Notes under the pieces: model-generated
The model's input: the letters and a program-made list of their open reading frames with translations, nothing else
Told to the model about the DNA's origin: nothing
Database searches by the model: none
Shown: piece after piece, positions 1-10,592 of the stretch
Layout of the letters: the number at the start of each line of letters is the position of its first letter
Numbering within the stretch: position 1 is the stretch's first letter
Made by a program: the position numbers and the translations under genes
Source: Metaphire vulgaris
Taxonomy: Eukaryota > Annelida > Clitellata > Crassiclitellata > Megascolecidae
Length of the DNA stretch: 64,000 nt
Assembly (NCBI GenBank): GCA_018105865.1
Contig: CM030867.1
Coordinates: 5,063,369 to 5,127,368 of the forward strand
Reading direction: 5' to 3'

Positions 1-233
1 ATTTGCCACCATAACTTTTGGAAAATCAGTTGACGTTTTAATAGCAGTCTTCTTACTACAATCTAGTATCTACTGAAAAAATCATAATCCAACAAACATG
101 AAGCCGATCGATATAGTTTAAGCATTAGAATGCAAAATTAGTAGGCCTATGTTCTAAATGGTATCAGTGTCCAATGCAGTGCGACGCCGTGAAATGGTTG
201 CCCCAGCACATATCCAAATCTGACGCCTTACAA

Positions 234-1191
234 CAGGGGTGCACAACCTTTTAAGGACGAAGGGACACATTTTTCGGTTCCAAGATTCCGCGGGCCACAC
301 GCACTTGTTCTAATGCAGAAGTGCCACGTTGACACTTGACAGTAACCGTTAATAGCAATACGTAATATGGTTATGGGTAAAATTTAATTCGACAGGACTA
401 ATGGAATTAGTAGAATTTCTGATGGATGCAATCAATCCAGTAGCAACAAATGAAATTGAAATGATTAGTACTGTTATTTAAATGTAGAATTAACGGTTAA
501 GGCATTGTTAATCACGAATACTATGACCGTGTTCAATTATGAATTCATAAATTTAAAAAGCAAAGGTCAGTCGCCTTTTTTATACTCAATGGAGTTGTTG
601 AGACTGAACGTCTTTAACACTCTTATTCATATTTTGTGTTAGTTCAGTGAGTTCACTTGTTGCAACTTTCAAAACCGAGCACTCAACCTGAACCTTAGAA
701 CATTTTTCTTCAATTTCATTACAGAAAATGTCTGTTCACACAAGTAAGTGCTTCCAAATAGTCGCGAAGGCTTTAAAGTGGCCCCGACGGCTTTCTTGCT
801 TTCATATTAGCGCTACAGAAGAAGTCGTTCGTTCCAATGGTCTAAGTCGCCATCAATTCAGGTTATTTATAAAAGAGACTGGAGCCTCTTACCATACCAT
901 ACCATATTACACAGATGTGAGAAAGCAGAGGACGAATATTACTTTAGAATGCTTTGTTGAACTGATAGCAGAAATTTGTAAATTTTTTAACAGCAAGGGC
1001 GAAATAATAATAAATAATAATAACAAGGTTTACCGGTAAAGTGTAGTGCTAATATGAAAGCAAGAAAGCCTTCGGGGCCACTTTAAAGCCTTCGGGGCCA
1101 CTTTCCATTGAAATCCTGGAAACGTCCGCGGGCCACAAAAAATCGCCGGCGGGCCACTAGTGGCCCGCGGGCCACGGGTTGTGCACCCCTG
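234..1191 (+). mobile_element. Non-autonomous hAT transposon, complete with TSD
   Basis: The left end reads CAGGGGTGCACAACC and the right end GGTTGTGCACCCCTG, a 15-bp perfect terminal inverted repeat. The flanks carry an identical 8-bp duplication, CCTTACAA, at 226-233 and 1192-1199, which is the length typical of hAT elements. The 958-bp body is too short for a full transposase but keeps a short transposase-like remnant (728-1039). GC-rich 'gcgggccac' motifs lie just inside both ends. Both boundaries are read directly from the sequence; assignment to hAT rests on TSD length and terminus. Confidence 0.9.
728..1039 (+). pseudogene. hAT transposase fragment
   Basis: A 103-residue open frame inside the 234-1191 hAT element. 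Its middle (LSRHQFRLFIKETGASY, then a YTDVR segment and ECFVELIAEICKFFNSKG) resembles the region of ZBED5/GTF2IRD2-type hAT transposases that reads roughly 'L..Q...FL.E..A.Y..V.YHTEVRWLSRG..L.RF.EL..EI..F...K'. The expected RWLSRG part is missing. It is far too short to be active and is best read as what remains after internal deletion. The recognition is by eye. Confidence 0.55.
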
Positions 1192-1433
1192 CCTTACAAG
1201 ATAGACCAGAGTCACCAGACGGAGCTATTAAAGTCACATTAAATACTGCATATAGCCGAGTAAGCCGACTAACAACCGGCTGGCTTGCTTAGGCCTACCT
1301 ACGAGTGGAGGGGTAGATAGGCCTATTAGGGAATAAAGAACAACAATGAACCATCCGTAAAGTTAAACCGGCAATAATTGGCAAATTCCATTGATCGAGG
1401 GTTTCTTAATGAGCTAAACAGAAGACCATACAA

Positions 1434-1533
1434 TGGCCCGGCCCGGCCCGTCACTCATTAGGCCCGGCGCGGCCCGTTTTATTTGACAATCATTTGGGCC
1501 CGGCCGGGCCGGCCGGCCTGTGCAGGGCTCTAA
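1434..1533. repeat. GC-rich GGCCCG-motif tract, probable transposon terminus
   Basis: About 100 bases rich in GGCCCGGC-type blocks, ending in TGCAGGGCTCTA. The composition is sharply unlike the AT-rich surroundings. The CAGGGCTCTA end would suit a hAT-like terminus read on the minus strand, but I find no partner end, so the call stays generic. The rest of 1200-1570 shows nothing else. Confidence 0.4.
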
Positions 1534-1570
1534 CACACACCCCAAATCCACAATCCTAGAAATATTCCTG

Positions 1571-1665
1571 AGGCTAACGGAGCGGGTTCAAGCCCTGTTA
1601 GTGCCCCTAGTGGCTTTCACACATGCAGTAATGCCTCCTAAGCCACCTTAAATCATGCCGAGTTT
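1571..1665 (+). repeat. SINE-like repeat with Pol III B-box (copy 1 of 3)
   Basis: Contains GGGTTCAAGCCC, which fits the tRNA B-box consensus GGTTCRANNCC, followed by 'gcccctagtggctttcacac' and 'gcagtaatgcctcctaagcc'. The same block recurs at 25055-25160 and 26680-26745, so it is a dispersed repeat. No clear A-box is visible in this copy. Confidence 0.55.
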
Positions 1666-1737
1666 AAAATTAGGCCTATTGGCAATTGCATCAACTGAAA
1701 AGAGAAGGTGACTTAATTAAAGGGGTCGTCCATAAAT

Positions 1738-1870
1738 GACGTCACGCGAATTTGTCACTTTTTACTCCCCTACGTCACGCGACGTCACAAAACTTCGGGA
1801 CCCCCTAAAATATGACGTCACAACGGGCCGATCCCCATTTTCAAAAACCGCGTAACGTCATTTTATTTTT
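1738..1870. repeat. ATGACGTCAC-rich repeat, possible MITE end
   Basis: Begins GGGGTCGTCCATAAAT, close to the terminus GGGGTTGTCCATTAAT of the MITE at 4220-4621, and carries several GACGTCAC palindromes in about 100 bp. I could not find a matching right-hand end, so this may be a solo terminus of a related element. Confidence 0.4.
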
Positions 1871-2022
1871 TATTTCTTATTCAAGTCCTCAAAAAGGCCA
1901 TCCTTGTATTTGTTCCTCTCGAAAAACCCTGACAAGCAAAAAGAGGTCATAATTGTATAAGTTTCCTCTCCAAAATTCCTGCAAGCAAAAAGAGGTAATA
2001 TGGTTAGTGTTAACCTACCGCC

Positions 2023-2065
2023 AACCCTAGGGTTAGGGTTAACCCTAACCCTAACCTAGGGTTAA
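2023..2065. repeat. Interstitial telomere-like motif, inverted
   Basis: Runs of CCCTAA and TTAGGG face each other in about 43 bp (AACCCTAGGGTTAGGGTTAA and then AACCCTAACCCTAACC). TTAGGG is the common animal telomere repeat. The tract is too short to be a telomere and looks like a small interstitial or element-borne copy. Confidence 0.6.
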
Positions 2066-2401
2066 AATTCCGAACCGAAACCGACCGAGACTGCACGAGG
2101 TGAAACCGTAACAGCACTAATAATTACATGTGACAAAAGCAGCTTTCAACTCTAAATCAAAATTTTAAATGCAAAAATATTCAGAACCAAAACACTTTTC
2201 TTAAAAGGTTACTTATTCAAAGATGTCAATATAGAATTGTAATGCAAAAAATCTTCATTGGCATAAATAAGTAAGTAAAAAATCAATCATCCTTTATAAA
2301 GGCTCATAGGCATATATGACAGCATACTCAGTTTATTTTTATTTAAATACATTTAGATTTTCAGTAGTACACGTAGCTGGTTTGTTGCTTGGGCCACTGG
2401 T

Positions 2402-2530
2402 TTTTTAATGCATATAAATGATATTGACGAAGGATTACTATCCAAAATTTCCAAGTTCGCCAATGATACAAAAATGTGTAGAGAAATTGACTCTGTTGGT
2501 GATACTAAAATTTTACAGGAAGATCTTATA
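2402..2530 (+). pseudogene. LINE reverse transcriptase scrap (CR1-like)
   Basis: A short plus-strand reading frame gives HINDIDEGLLSKISKFANDTK, matching the CR1/Jockey-type RT pattern 'INDID....SKFADDTKL'. The catalytic FADD box reads FAND here, so the fragment is dead. It covers only about 40 residues around RT motif C and has no recognisable flanking LINE sequence. Confidence 0.55.
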
Positions 2531-3220
2531 CCCTGGTGCATTATGTTAGTGGCGCCATAGAAGTTGGTTGATTGATTGATTTCACACATGTCCAAACCAT
2601 GTTAATCCTCTGATCTTTTCTACAATATTATCTTTTATCTCATCCTTTGTCTGATAGCTTAATAATCTTTTACAATCTTCTCCCCTCCAGTATTTGTATA
2701 AAGCAGCACATTTCTGCCACCATTATTATATTCTACACAGGATGATTTAAACATGACTGTAAACATGACGAAGGCCAAAAACAAAAGCACTTTAAAGTCA
2801 AATGGCTAAATTATGCGAAATCTTAAATAAGTGCATCTTGAGCTTGCATGCAAAAGACCCGGCCGAGGTGGCCTTGGTCGCTTCGTCCGGAAGTGCATTC
2901 CACATAAGGGGTAGGGTTGCCAGATCTCCCGTATTTTACGGGAGCTCCCGTATTTCAACGCCGTATGTATGGAAAGTTAGGTGATCTCTCATTGGCTCCA
3001 TGGTTAAACGTCATTCTATGCTTATACGTCATGGACGCCATTATCAGTTCTCGGGTGCAATATCTCCACGTGTTTTTACATGCAAAATTTCTTGTAAAAC
3101 GCAAACTACAATTGCAAAACTCAGACACTTAGTCTCTTATCTAGTTCAGAAACGACGAAAGAACAGAACTACTATAAGATTCCAATCCGCTATAGTTTTT
3201 TTCACAAATAAACCGTAGAG
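2531..3220. other. No gene recognised
   Basis: Several short open frames here overlap one another in different frames and show no family motif. Around 2909-2960 the sequence 'ggttgccagatctcccgta' resembles a transposon terminus, but no inverted partner was found. Confidence 0.4.
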
Positions 3221-3269
3221 CTTGACAATCGGACTTTCTCTTCAATTAAGAGAAAGTCCGATTTTCAAG
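3221..3269. repeat. Near-perfect 22-bp inverted repeat with 5-nt loop
   Basis: Arm 1 (3221-3242) and arm 2 (3248-3269) are reverse complements with one mismatch; the core is ATCGGACTTTCTCTT and the spacer is CAATT. It lies in otherwise featureless AT-rich sequence with no gene end next to it. Confidence 0.7.
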
Positions 3270-3572
3270 ATATACGAGAAGAAATGCCAGAAGAGACTCG
3301 TTCGGTTCTATGAAATCATTGTCATAGACTGCGCACTATGAATATTTTTCAATTTGCCCTGACTTGTTTACGAAGGCCGTAGTTTTGTTGCCAGCCCTGA
3401 ATGTGTGCATCGTCGTCAATACACTCGTCATCGAACTTCTATAGCGCCATTTTAGCAATGTTCTTGACAACAATCGGTGATCGCTCCTTGATTTGAATCG
3501 AACCCTGTGTAGGAATAGCGATATGGAAGCTGAGTTGACTTTTCATGATTCAGTGGGGTCCTAATTTTCCCA

Positions 3573-3650
3573 CCCACTAATTTATATCCAAGAGCCGGGG
3601 GAGTAAGCCAGCCCACTAATTTCTGTCCTGGGCTAGGGGAGTAGGCCAGC
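3573..3650. repeat. Two-copy minisatellite, about 38 bp
   Basis: Two imperfect tandem units each begin 'cccactaattt' and end 'ggggagtaggccag' or close to it. The rest of 3270-3977 shows no gene. Confidence 0.55.
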
Positions 3651-3974
3651 CCCCTGCCTGCCAAATTAAACTTAAAACTGAAACGTCATTGACAAAATGA
3701 ACTGTATGTGAAATGAAAGAAAAAACCTCCAAATGCAAATTTTATTAAATACAAAATCCAGCCTTCTGGACAAAACACCAAAGTTGTTAAGAGCAAATTA
3801 TATACAATGAATATTTCATCCCATTTTTACACTGTTTCTTTCATATCAAAGCAACAGTTTGCAATGTGACCACAAAACAGCCCTATAACACACACAATAT
3901 GACATATTATGTCCCAATCTGTAGCTGTCATTTTTTAAATATTATTAGCAATAACAATTCAATGTTCAGTTAAA

Positions 3975-3977
<3 letters not shown>

Positions 3978-4024
<47 letters not shown>
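3978..4024. repeat. (CA)n microsatellite
   Basis: An uninterrupted CA dinucleotide tract of about 23 units. Confidence 0.95.
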
Positions 4025-4028
<4 letters not shown>

Positions 4029-4171
4029 GATGAAGTCAGCCATAAGGTATTGCAAACTGAACAGTAAATAATGCAAGTAATCACGATCTTGCAGAAATAA
4101 TTGACACCACACAAATTACATACCAACGGCATTTATAAACAGATGTCCATTATCAGTTGATGCTTCAAGTG

Positions 4172-4785
4172 CAGTGGCGTAGCAAATTGATCACCCCAAA
4201 ATTGTTAACATATCCTTTAGGGGTTGTCCATTAATTATGTCAACAATTTAGGGGAGGAGGGGGTTTGAAAAAGTTTGACAGTTGTTGACAGGGGGAGGGA
4301 TAAAGAGAAGTTGACGTCAACAATTTCACTTTTTACATATAGCCAAAAAATAGGAACTTTCATGGAATACTATTTATTACAATGGAAAAAAAGCATGGCA
4401 AAAAGGTCATCACCACCACATTTTGACACTCGATGAGCAAAACGGAAAAATTGGTCATCACCGCAAAAAAATAATGACCTTGTTATTGGAACCTGTCATT
4501 GATCTTGGGGGGTCACAAGTTTTTGACGTAATTATAGGGGGTAACTGAAAGTTGACAGTTGTTGACAAGGGGGAGGTCAAAAATTGCCAAAAAATTGTTG
4601 ACATAGTTAATGGACAACCCCTTACTGTGGCTTGGATATGGAGAATTTAAGCAAGGATGGATTAGGTTCATGTGTCTTAACACACAGAGGACATTATTTT
4701 TGCTCATCAGGCCTTTAGAATGGAGGCACACTTTTGCAGATGCTCGGGGGCAGCAACATCACCAGATACCCTCGTTATGCCACTG
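4172..4785. mobile_element. hAT-type MITE split by a second MITE
   Basis: Ends are CAGTGGCGTAGC and the reverse complement of CAGTGGCATAAC, so the TIR is about 12 bp with two mismatches. An identical 8-bp duplication, TTCAAGTG, flanks it at 4164-4171 and 4786-4793. Removing the inner MITE (4220-4621) and its TTA duplication leaves an original element of roughly 209 bp, too small for a transposase. Boundaries are directly visible; the hAT call follows from the 8-bp TSD. Confidence 0.88.
4220..4621. mobile_element. PIF/Harbinger-like MITE (copy 1)
   Basis: A 402-bp element with 30-bp TIRs that differ at one position (left start GGGGTTGTCCATTAAT; right end the reverse complement). It is flanked by TTA at 4217-4219 and 4622-4624, a 3-bp duplication as in PIF/Harbinger. 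The inside has several TTGACAGTTGTTGAC motifs and no coding capacity. It sits inside the hAT MITE 4172-4785, so it is the younger insertion. A rearranged relative lies at 28484-28881. Confidence 0.85.
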
Positions 4786-5060
4786 TTCAAGTGGTAATGA
4801 TATTGCTCACATAAGGAATTGAGTAACTAATATTAGCACACCAATTACACTGGTCAACAAATTTTATGCAAGTTTTTGTTTCCTCTACAAATTTTGGTGA
4901 AACTAATAGATTTTGACTTGCTGAACACAAATATGTAATTAGAATTTCTGTATCACGTAAGGTTTTTAAGAAATCGACAATTTAGCATTTAGTATTGTAA
5001 CGTCTTCTGCAACATAATCCTACAGAAGGATCTAGGCAATAATGACAAGACATGAGAAAA

Positions 5061-6750
5061 TTAGAAATGTTTTGCTGTAGATTTTTGTTTGTAGTCACTG
5101 TCCTGTGCTTCACGTATCAGTGACCAACAGTAGTCTCCGAGCATAGACGGACTCCATGCACTTTCCCTGGTAGCGTTTCTCGATGCTGGCAATGTCTTTG
5201 TGAAATCTTTCACCATGTTCATCACCGACGGCGCCGAGATTGTCCGGTAAGAAGTCCAAGTGAGAATGAAGGAAGTGTATCTTCAGTGACATGTTGCATT
5301 TCATTGCCTTGTAAGCTTGTAGCAGATTTCCAACTTGTCAACATATAGTTTGGCGCCTTGTAGTTGCCCAGAAAGTTAGCAACAACATCCCTGAAGGCTG
5401 TCCAGGCAACATGCTCGGCACCCTGCAGAAGGCCCTCAAAGTGACTGTCCTTGAGCATCTCTCGAATCTGTGGGCCAACAAAAACGCCTTCTTTTATTTT
5501 AGCATCACTGGTGCGTGGAAACCTCTGTCGTAAGTATGTAAAGGCTTCACTTTCTTTGTTCATTGCTTTGACAAAGTTTTTCATTAACCCAAGTTTGATG
5601 TGCAAAGGTGGGAGATAAATGTTCTTCGGATCAACGAGAGGATCATGTTTAACGTTCTTCTGTCCTGGAACCAAGTCCCTGCGAGGTGACCAGACCTTTC
5701 TCACATAATGTGAATCTCTAGCTCGGCTGTCCCACTCGCAAAGAAAGCAGCAGTACTTGGTGTAGCCTAGCTGCAGACCGAGTAGAATTGCAACAACTTT
5801 CAGATCTCAACATATATTCCAGTTGTATCTCGAGTATTCTATGTGTTTCAATAGCAGCTGCATGTTCTCATATGTTTCCTTCATGTAAGCAGCATGTCCA
5901 ATGGGTACTGAAGGGTATGAATTGCCATTGTGCAGCAAAACAGCCTTTAAACTTAACAGCGAAGAGTCAACAAAAAGTCGCCATTTGGATGGATTGTGCT
6001 TACAGCCAAAAGCAGAAAGCAATCCATCAATGTCAATGCAAAAAGTAAGACTGTCGATTTTTTTGAAGAATCGAGTCAGGTCTTCATGCCGTTTACGAAA
6101 TACTGAAATTTTTGTACCTGGAGAGAGCAGATTCCATCTTTGCAACCTAGATCCAAGCAATTCTGCTTGATTTTTTGACAAATCTAAGTCTCTGAGCAGA
6201 TCATTGAGCTCTGCCTGAGAAATCAAATGAGGATTGCTGGATGTCGATGGCTCAAACTCTGGGTCTTCTGTAGCTAAATCATCAACTATCTGCAGCATTT
6301 CATCTGTCTCTGCATGCTCGTCCTCGTCCTCCAGTGTCCAAAACTCGGGGGGTTTGGAACAGGAAGACTTTCGTCGTGTGGAACTGGTCTCATTGCCGAG
6401 GCAAGGTTAGGATACTCAATAGACTTCCTATTCTTTGAAGAAAATCCTGTAACATTCGTCATGCAGAAATAGCAATCCATTACATGATTATTCTGCTCCC
6501 TCCGTATCATTGGTATGGCGAATGGCATGGATGGACGCTTACCTGCAAGCCAAGCTCGCAGACTGGTAGCACAAAATGAACAACATGTATGAGGTGCCCA
6601 TACTTTGTCCTGGTCGCCAATTTTCCATCCAAAGTATAACTCGTATCCTTTCTTTATGATTGCTGTCATACTCCGCTTCTGTGATTTCAACGTAAACTCT
6701 CCATAGATGTAGCAGAACGTGTCACTGCTATTGCGACATCGACGCGACAT
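5061..6750 (-). pseudogene. Uncharacterised 'DEHGERFH' family protein, putative transposase, broken
   Basis: I recognise this from memory as a recurrent, multi-copy uncharacterised protein of animal genomes. Features in order: start MSRRCRNSSD; Cys pairs near the N-terminus (CCSFC, CYFC) suggesting a zinc-binding module, one family Cys being Tyr in FCYIYGEF; a FVDSSLLSLKAVLLHNGN segment; a YCCFLCEWDSR segment; LPPLHIKLGLMKNFVKAM; and GAVGDEHGERFHKDI near the C-terminus. The spaced acidic residues would suit an RNase H-like DDE fold, which is inference. Lesions: a one-base loss in a run of C near 6346-6351, TGA in place of the expected Gly codon after WNIC near 5806, a frameshift near 5325, and one near 5158. 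The last frame ends at a TAA whose complement is 5061-5063. An alternative upstream ATG is at 6822. Confidence 0.75.
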
Positions 6751-6961
6751 TTCAGAAACTTTAATTAAATTAGTTAATATATTCAATTCACAGCCTTTAA
6801 CTAAACAGTTATATCTCATCAAATAGAAAGACTGCAGCTGCTTCCTAGTGCTGCTTCGTATTTATATAGGACTGCGTAACCCTAGCAACAATACATGCTA
6901 GGCATGTAGTCTTTAAGACAGGTTTGGGCGCGTCTGGGCATGTCTGGACATGCCTAATTAT

Positions 6962-7872
6962 CAGTGTTGGGTAGTAACGAGTTACTGTAACTAAGTTACT
7001 GTAACTTAGTTACCAAATCAGTAACTGTAACTGTAACTAGATACATTTTTTGTGATGTAACTAGTAACTGTAACTAGTTACTTTTTTGAGGAACTGTAAC
7101 GGATATTTTATAGTTACTTTGCAAGTTACTTTTTATTTGTAATAGAATTTAGAATGTAATAGAAGCAAGTAGCAGTGCACCAAGACAATAACGATAACAA
7201 TTAATTAATAATCAATTTCTAAATTTATAATGTGCATTGGGGACCGCATGTCCGAGGAATAGCGTAGATCTATGTTTCTTTCTAAGAATCATTTCGCGGT
7301 CAGTTCTTTCTTTGCTTAGCTATTGGCACGTGTGTGCTTGCAGTTATTGCTGAGAAATGTCTGATTTTATTGGAAAAAGTTTTTGGAAGAATTTTTGTTA
7401 AACGATTGGGGAAAACGGAAGAAACATTTCAGTCCAATGCATTCTCGGTGTTTGCAGTTTCTGATTGTACCTTTTTAAGTATTGAACTATATTAGCTTGC
7501 TAATTTTCTTGCTGGCTAAAAACCTAATATTCGTGTCATAAAAGTTTTGTACTTACATTATTTATGGTTTCTGTATTTGATTACTATCAACTGTTGCTTA
7601 GTTAAACTATTTGTGCTTTATTACTAATGTTGAACAACAAAACTAACAAAATTAAACTGTACGTATAAGAACTGTTATTCGACAACTGGTACTATATTGT
7701 AATGTATTTTTAACTACAAGTAACTGTAACTGTAACTAGTTACTCCTCAAGTAACTGTAACTGTAACTAGTTACTTTTTAAAAAGTATCTTGTAACTGTA
7801 TCTAGTTACTTTTTTACTTAGTAACTTGTAACTGTATCTAGTTACAAATAAAAAGTAACTTACCCAACACTG
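6962..7872. mobile_element. hAT-type MITE with GTAACT-rich subterminal repeats
   Basis: Ends CAGTGTTGGGTA and TACCCAACACTG form a perfect 12-bp TIR, flanked by an identical 8-bp duplication CTAATTAT (6954-6961, 7873-7880). Both subterminal regions are packed with GTAACTGTAACTAGTTAC palindromes, the kind of motif cluster a transposase may bind. No ORF of note. It lies upstream of the pseudogene at 5061-6750, inside the 4848-8159 element, so it inserted later. Confidence 0.92.
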
Positions 7873-8162
7873 CTAATTATACTAATTTTCAAAATCCATG
7901 TAGTTAAGTGAGCCAGCAGTGCATATTACATCTGTTATGGCGGTCACATAAGATTCTTGCCTAACCTGAATACCCATAACTAAGATAACTCTCGAAAACC
8001 ACGATTTTAAAATTCTTATAATTTTAAATTTTTAAATCAGCTTTTTCTCAAAAAACTTACGTGATAGGAAAATTTCAAAATTATTCCTGTAATCAGCATG
8101 ACAAAATCTACCTGGAACACCAAAAATTGCACAGGAAACAAAAACCTTGTTGACCAGGGTTA

Positions 8163-9050
8163 TAAAGCTTATTCAATTACATAAAGCCAAGATCAATAAT
8201 TATAAGGTGCAGCTGTCTAAAATGAAAGGTGGATCAAAAACAAATATGCAGCAGGCCCATCATAATTTCAATGTTATGCAATCATACTCGTCAATCACAA
8301 ATTTACCAGCAAATATCTAATCCATACCACAAGAAAATTATCTGTAAATTGAATCAATATTTTAGCAGGTGTGCTTATATAATGACCATTAAGCAAATAG
8401 TTGAATAGTCCTTGTAATTTCTGTTCATGACTATTACATGGTAAAAACAGTAATGTGTAATCCCATTCTTAACTGTTTAAGCAAAATTGACTGTCAACAA
8501 TAAGTAGATGCAATTTGTGTCACTACCAGTAATAATTGATACAAAGGTAATTAACTTAATTAATTAGGCAATTAAAACAAGAACTAAAGGCTGAAGATCA
8601 GATGAAATTTTTAAACTCTCTAAAGCTCTAATACAAATTTCAAGCAATAGCTGAACACAGTTTCATTTACACAAATTTTCTTTTAATGCTTTCTGATCAC
8701 CTTAGAGGAGGCAAGTCAATACAAAATTCAAATTGATATGTTCTAGCTGCAGCGCTGATAAACATCCACCTAGTCAAAACACACATTTAAAAAACAAAAT
8801 CTGCCAATTTGAATGAAAAATCATATTGTCACAGCCTGACAGTATCATAGACTACCAGTTGAATGAGAATTTGTTATATCTAATAAAGCTGAAAAGGATG
8901 ATTAAGCAGTAAGATGACCTTAATACATAGGGAAATAAGATTGCTAACAGTTTCATATATCCCAGTCATATAATTCTTGAATATTCACTAATAACTTCCC
9001 GCAAATTAAAACAAAAACTTAGCTGAGACTGTTATTGCAGAATTTTAAAT
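8163..9050. other. AT-rich, no gene recognised
   Basis: About 890 bases of AT-rich sequence with no convincing open frame, inverted end or LINE motif on either strand. Confidence 0.5.
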
Positions 9051-9051
9051 C

Positions 9052-10219
9052 CATGCTGGCAATGACCAACATTCTGCTGACACTCCTGGATTTATCAGCT
9101 GCGTTCGATACAGTAGATCATGAAATTCTACTAAGGCGTCTGGAGACGTCATATGGGCTGGGCGGAGTAGTTCTCAGCTGGTTTCGCTCATACTCGAGTG
9201 AATGTACGCAATTCGTCCGTTGCGCAACATCTTCCTCCACTCCAGCTGAGGTGCGTTATGCTGTTCCTCAAGTCTCAGTTCTGGGACCGATCCTCTTCCT
9301 CCTGTATACGGCGGACTTACAGCGACTTATTGAACGGCATGGTCTGTCACCCCATTTGTATGCGGGCGACACACAGGTGTATGGTGTCTGCAAGCCAGCT
9401 GATACGGATCTTCTAACTAATCAGATGAGTTGCTGCATCAGTGAGATAGTTGATTGGACTAAATCGATTCATCTGCAACTTAATGTCAATAAAACGGAGA
9501 TACTGTGGTGCTCGACCATACGTCGTCAATATCAGATCCCACCCACCACCATGCACATTGGTTTGGAAGACATTGTTAAGGATGCTTGTGTCCATAACCT
9601 CAGTGTGTGCATTGATTGTAACATCTCCATGACAACACATATTCAGAAAACGACATCCTGCTGCTTCTCAATCCTGAGAAGAATTCGAAGCATTCAGAAC
9701 TCAATTCCACCTTCTGTTGTAAAGAGTTTAGTGGTGTATCTGGTTATGCCATGCCTGGACTATTGTAATGTGCTCTTGGCTGGGCTACCAAGACAACTTA
9801 CTGAGAGACTTCAGGCTGTCCTCAATACAGCAGCACGTCTTGTCTATCAAGCCAGAAGATCAGATCACGTGACACCGCTTCTTTATGAACTTCACTGGCT
9901 TCGTATTTCACAGCGGGTTGAATACAAATTGGCGATCCTTGCTTATCGGTGTTCTTCATGGTCTGGCGCCATCGTATCTGTCGGCTGGTTTCTGCAAGAC
10001 TTCTGACATCAACTCTCGTCAGCGATTGCGACCTGCGTCCAGTCTTACTCTCGTTGTTCCGTCTACACGCCACGTTACCATTGGTGACCGCATGTTTCCG
10101 GTAGCGGCTGCCAAAGTTTGGAATAGCCTGCCACCATCAACAACTATGACAAAGACAATAGAAGCATCCAAACAAGAACTTAAAACTGCTCTCTTTGTTC
10201 GTAGTTATCCAGAACATTG
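9052..10219 (+). pseudogene. L2/CR1-like LINE, RT and C-terminus, 5' truncated
   Basis: The reading frame opens inside the RT domain at LLTLLDLSAAFDTVDHEI (motif A with its Asp), continues with the motif B region AVPQVSVLGPILFLLYTADL and motif C LYAGDTQVYG, where the catalytic YADD has become YAGD. The thumb and C-terminal region follow (MPCLDYCNVLLAGLP, RLVYQARRSDHVTPLLYELHWL). A frameshift near 9955-9960 moves to the frame ending RMFPVAAAKVWNSLPP and ALFVRSYPEH. No endonuclease remains. The same subfamily, nearly intact, is on the minus strand at 59321-61027. Inactive by the D-to-G change and the frameshift. Confidence 0.85.
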
Positions 10220-10304
10220 ATCGTTGTAGGATATACTTTTTGTTTTTTTAGTTGTAAGGTTCTAGTAGTACTTGTACGATATGTCACCATAACCAGTTCA
10301 TCAT

Positions 10305-10592
<288 letters not shown>

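Larger units (their letters stand above)
4848..8159 (-). mobile_element. DNA transposon carrying an uncharacterised protein family
   Basis: The left end CACTGGTCAACAA (4848-4860) pairs with the right end TTGTTGACCAGGG (8147-8159). Similarity continues inward for about 115 bp on each side: both arms have 'gtttttgtttcct', then 'tttttggtg' or close to it, then 'tatcacgtaag'. The trinucleotide TTA flanks both ends (4845-4847, 8160-8162), a possible 3-bp duplication. The only gene inside is the minus-strand pseudogene 5061-6750, and a hAT MITE (6962-7872) interrupts the segment upstream of that gene. The TIRs are seen directly. That the enclosed protein is the transposase is my inference, and I cannot place the element in a named superfamily. 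Confidence 0.75.

Noticed and set aside
2909..3400. Transposon bounded by 'ggttgccagatctcccg' and 'gttgccagccctg'
   Set aside because: The two ends are not inverted complements and no target-site duplication is visible.
3452..3664. 70-residue minus-strand frame with repeated GY/GW motifs
   Set aside because: The pattern comes from a two-unit minisatellite at 3573-3650.
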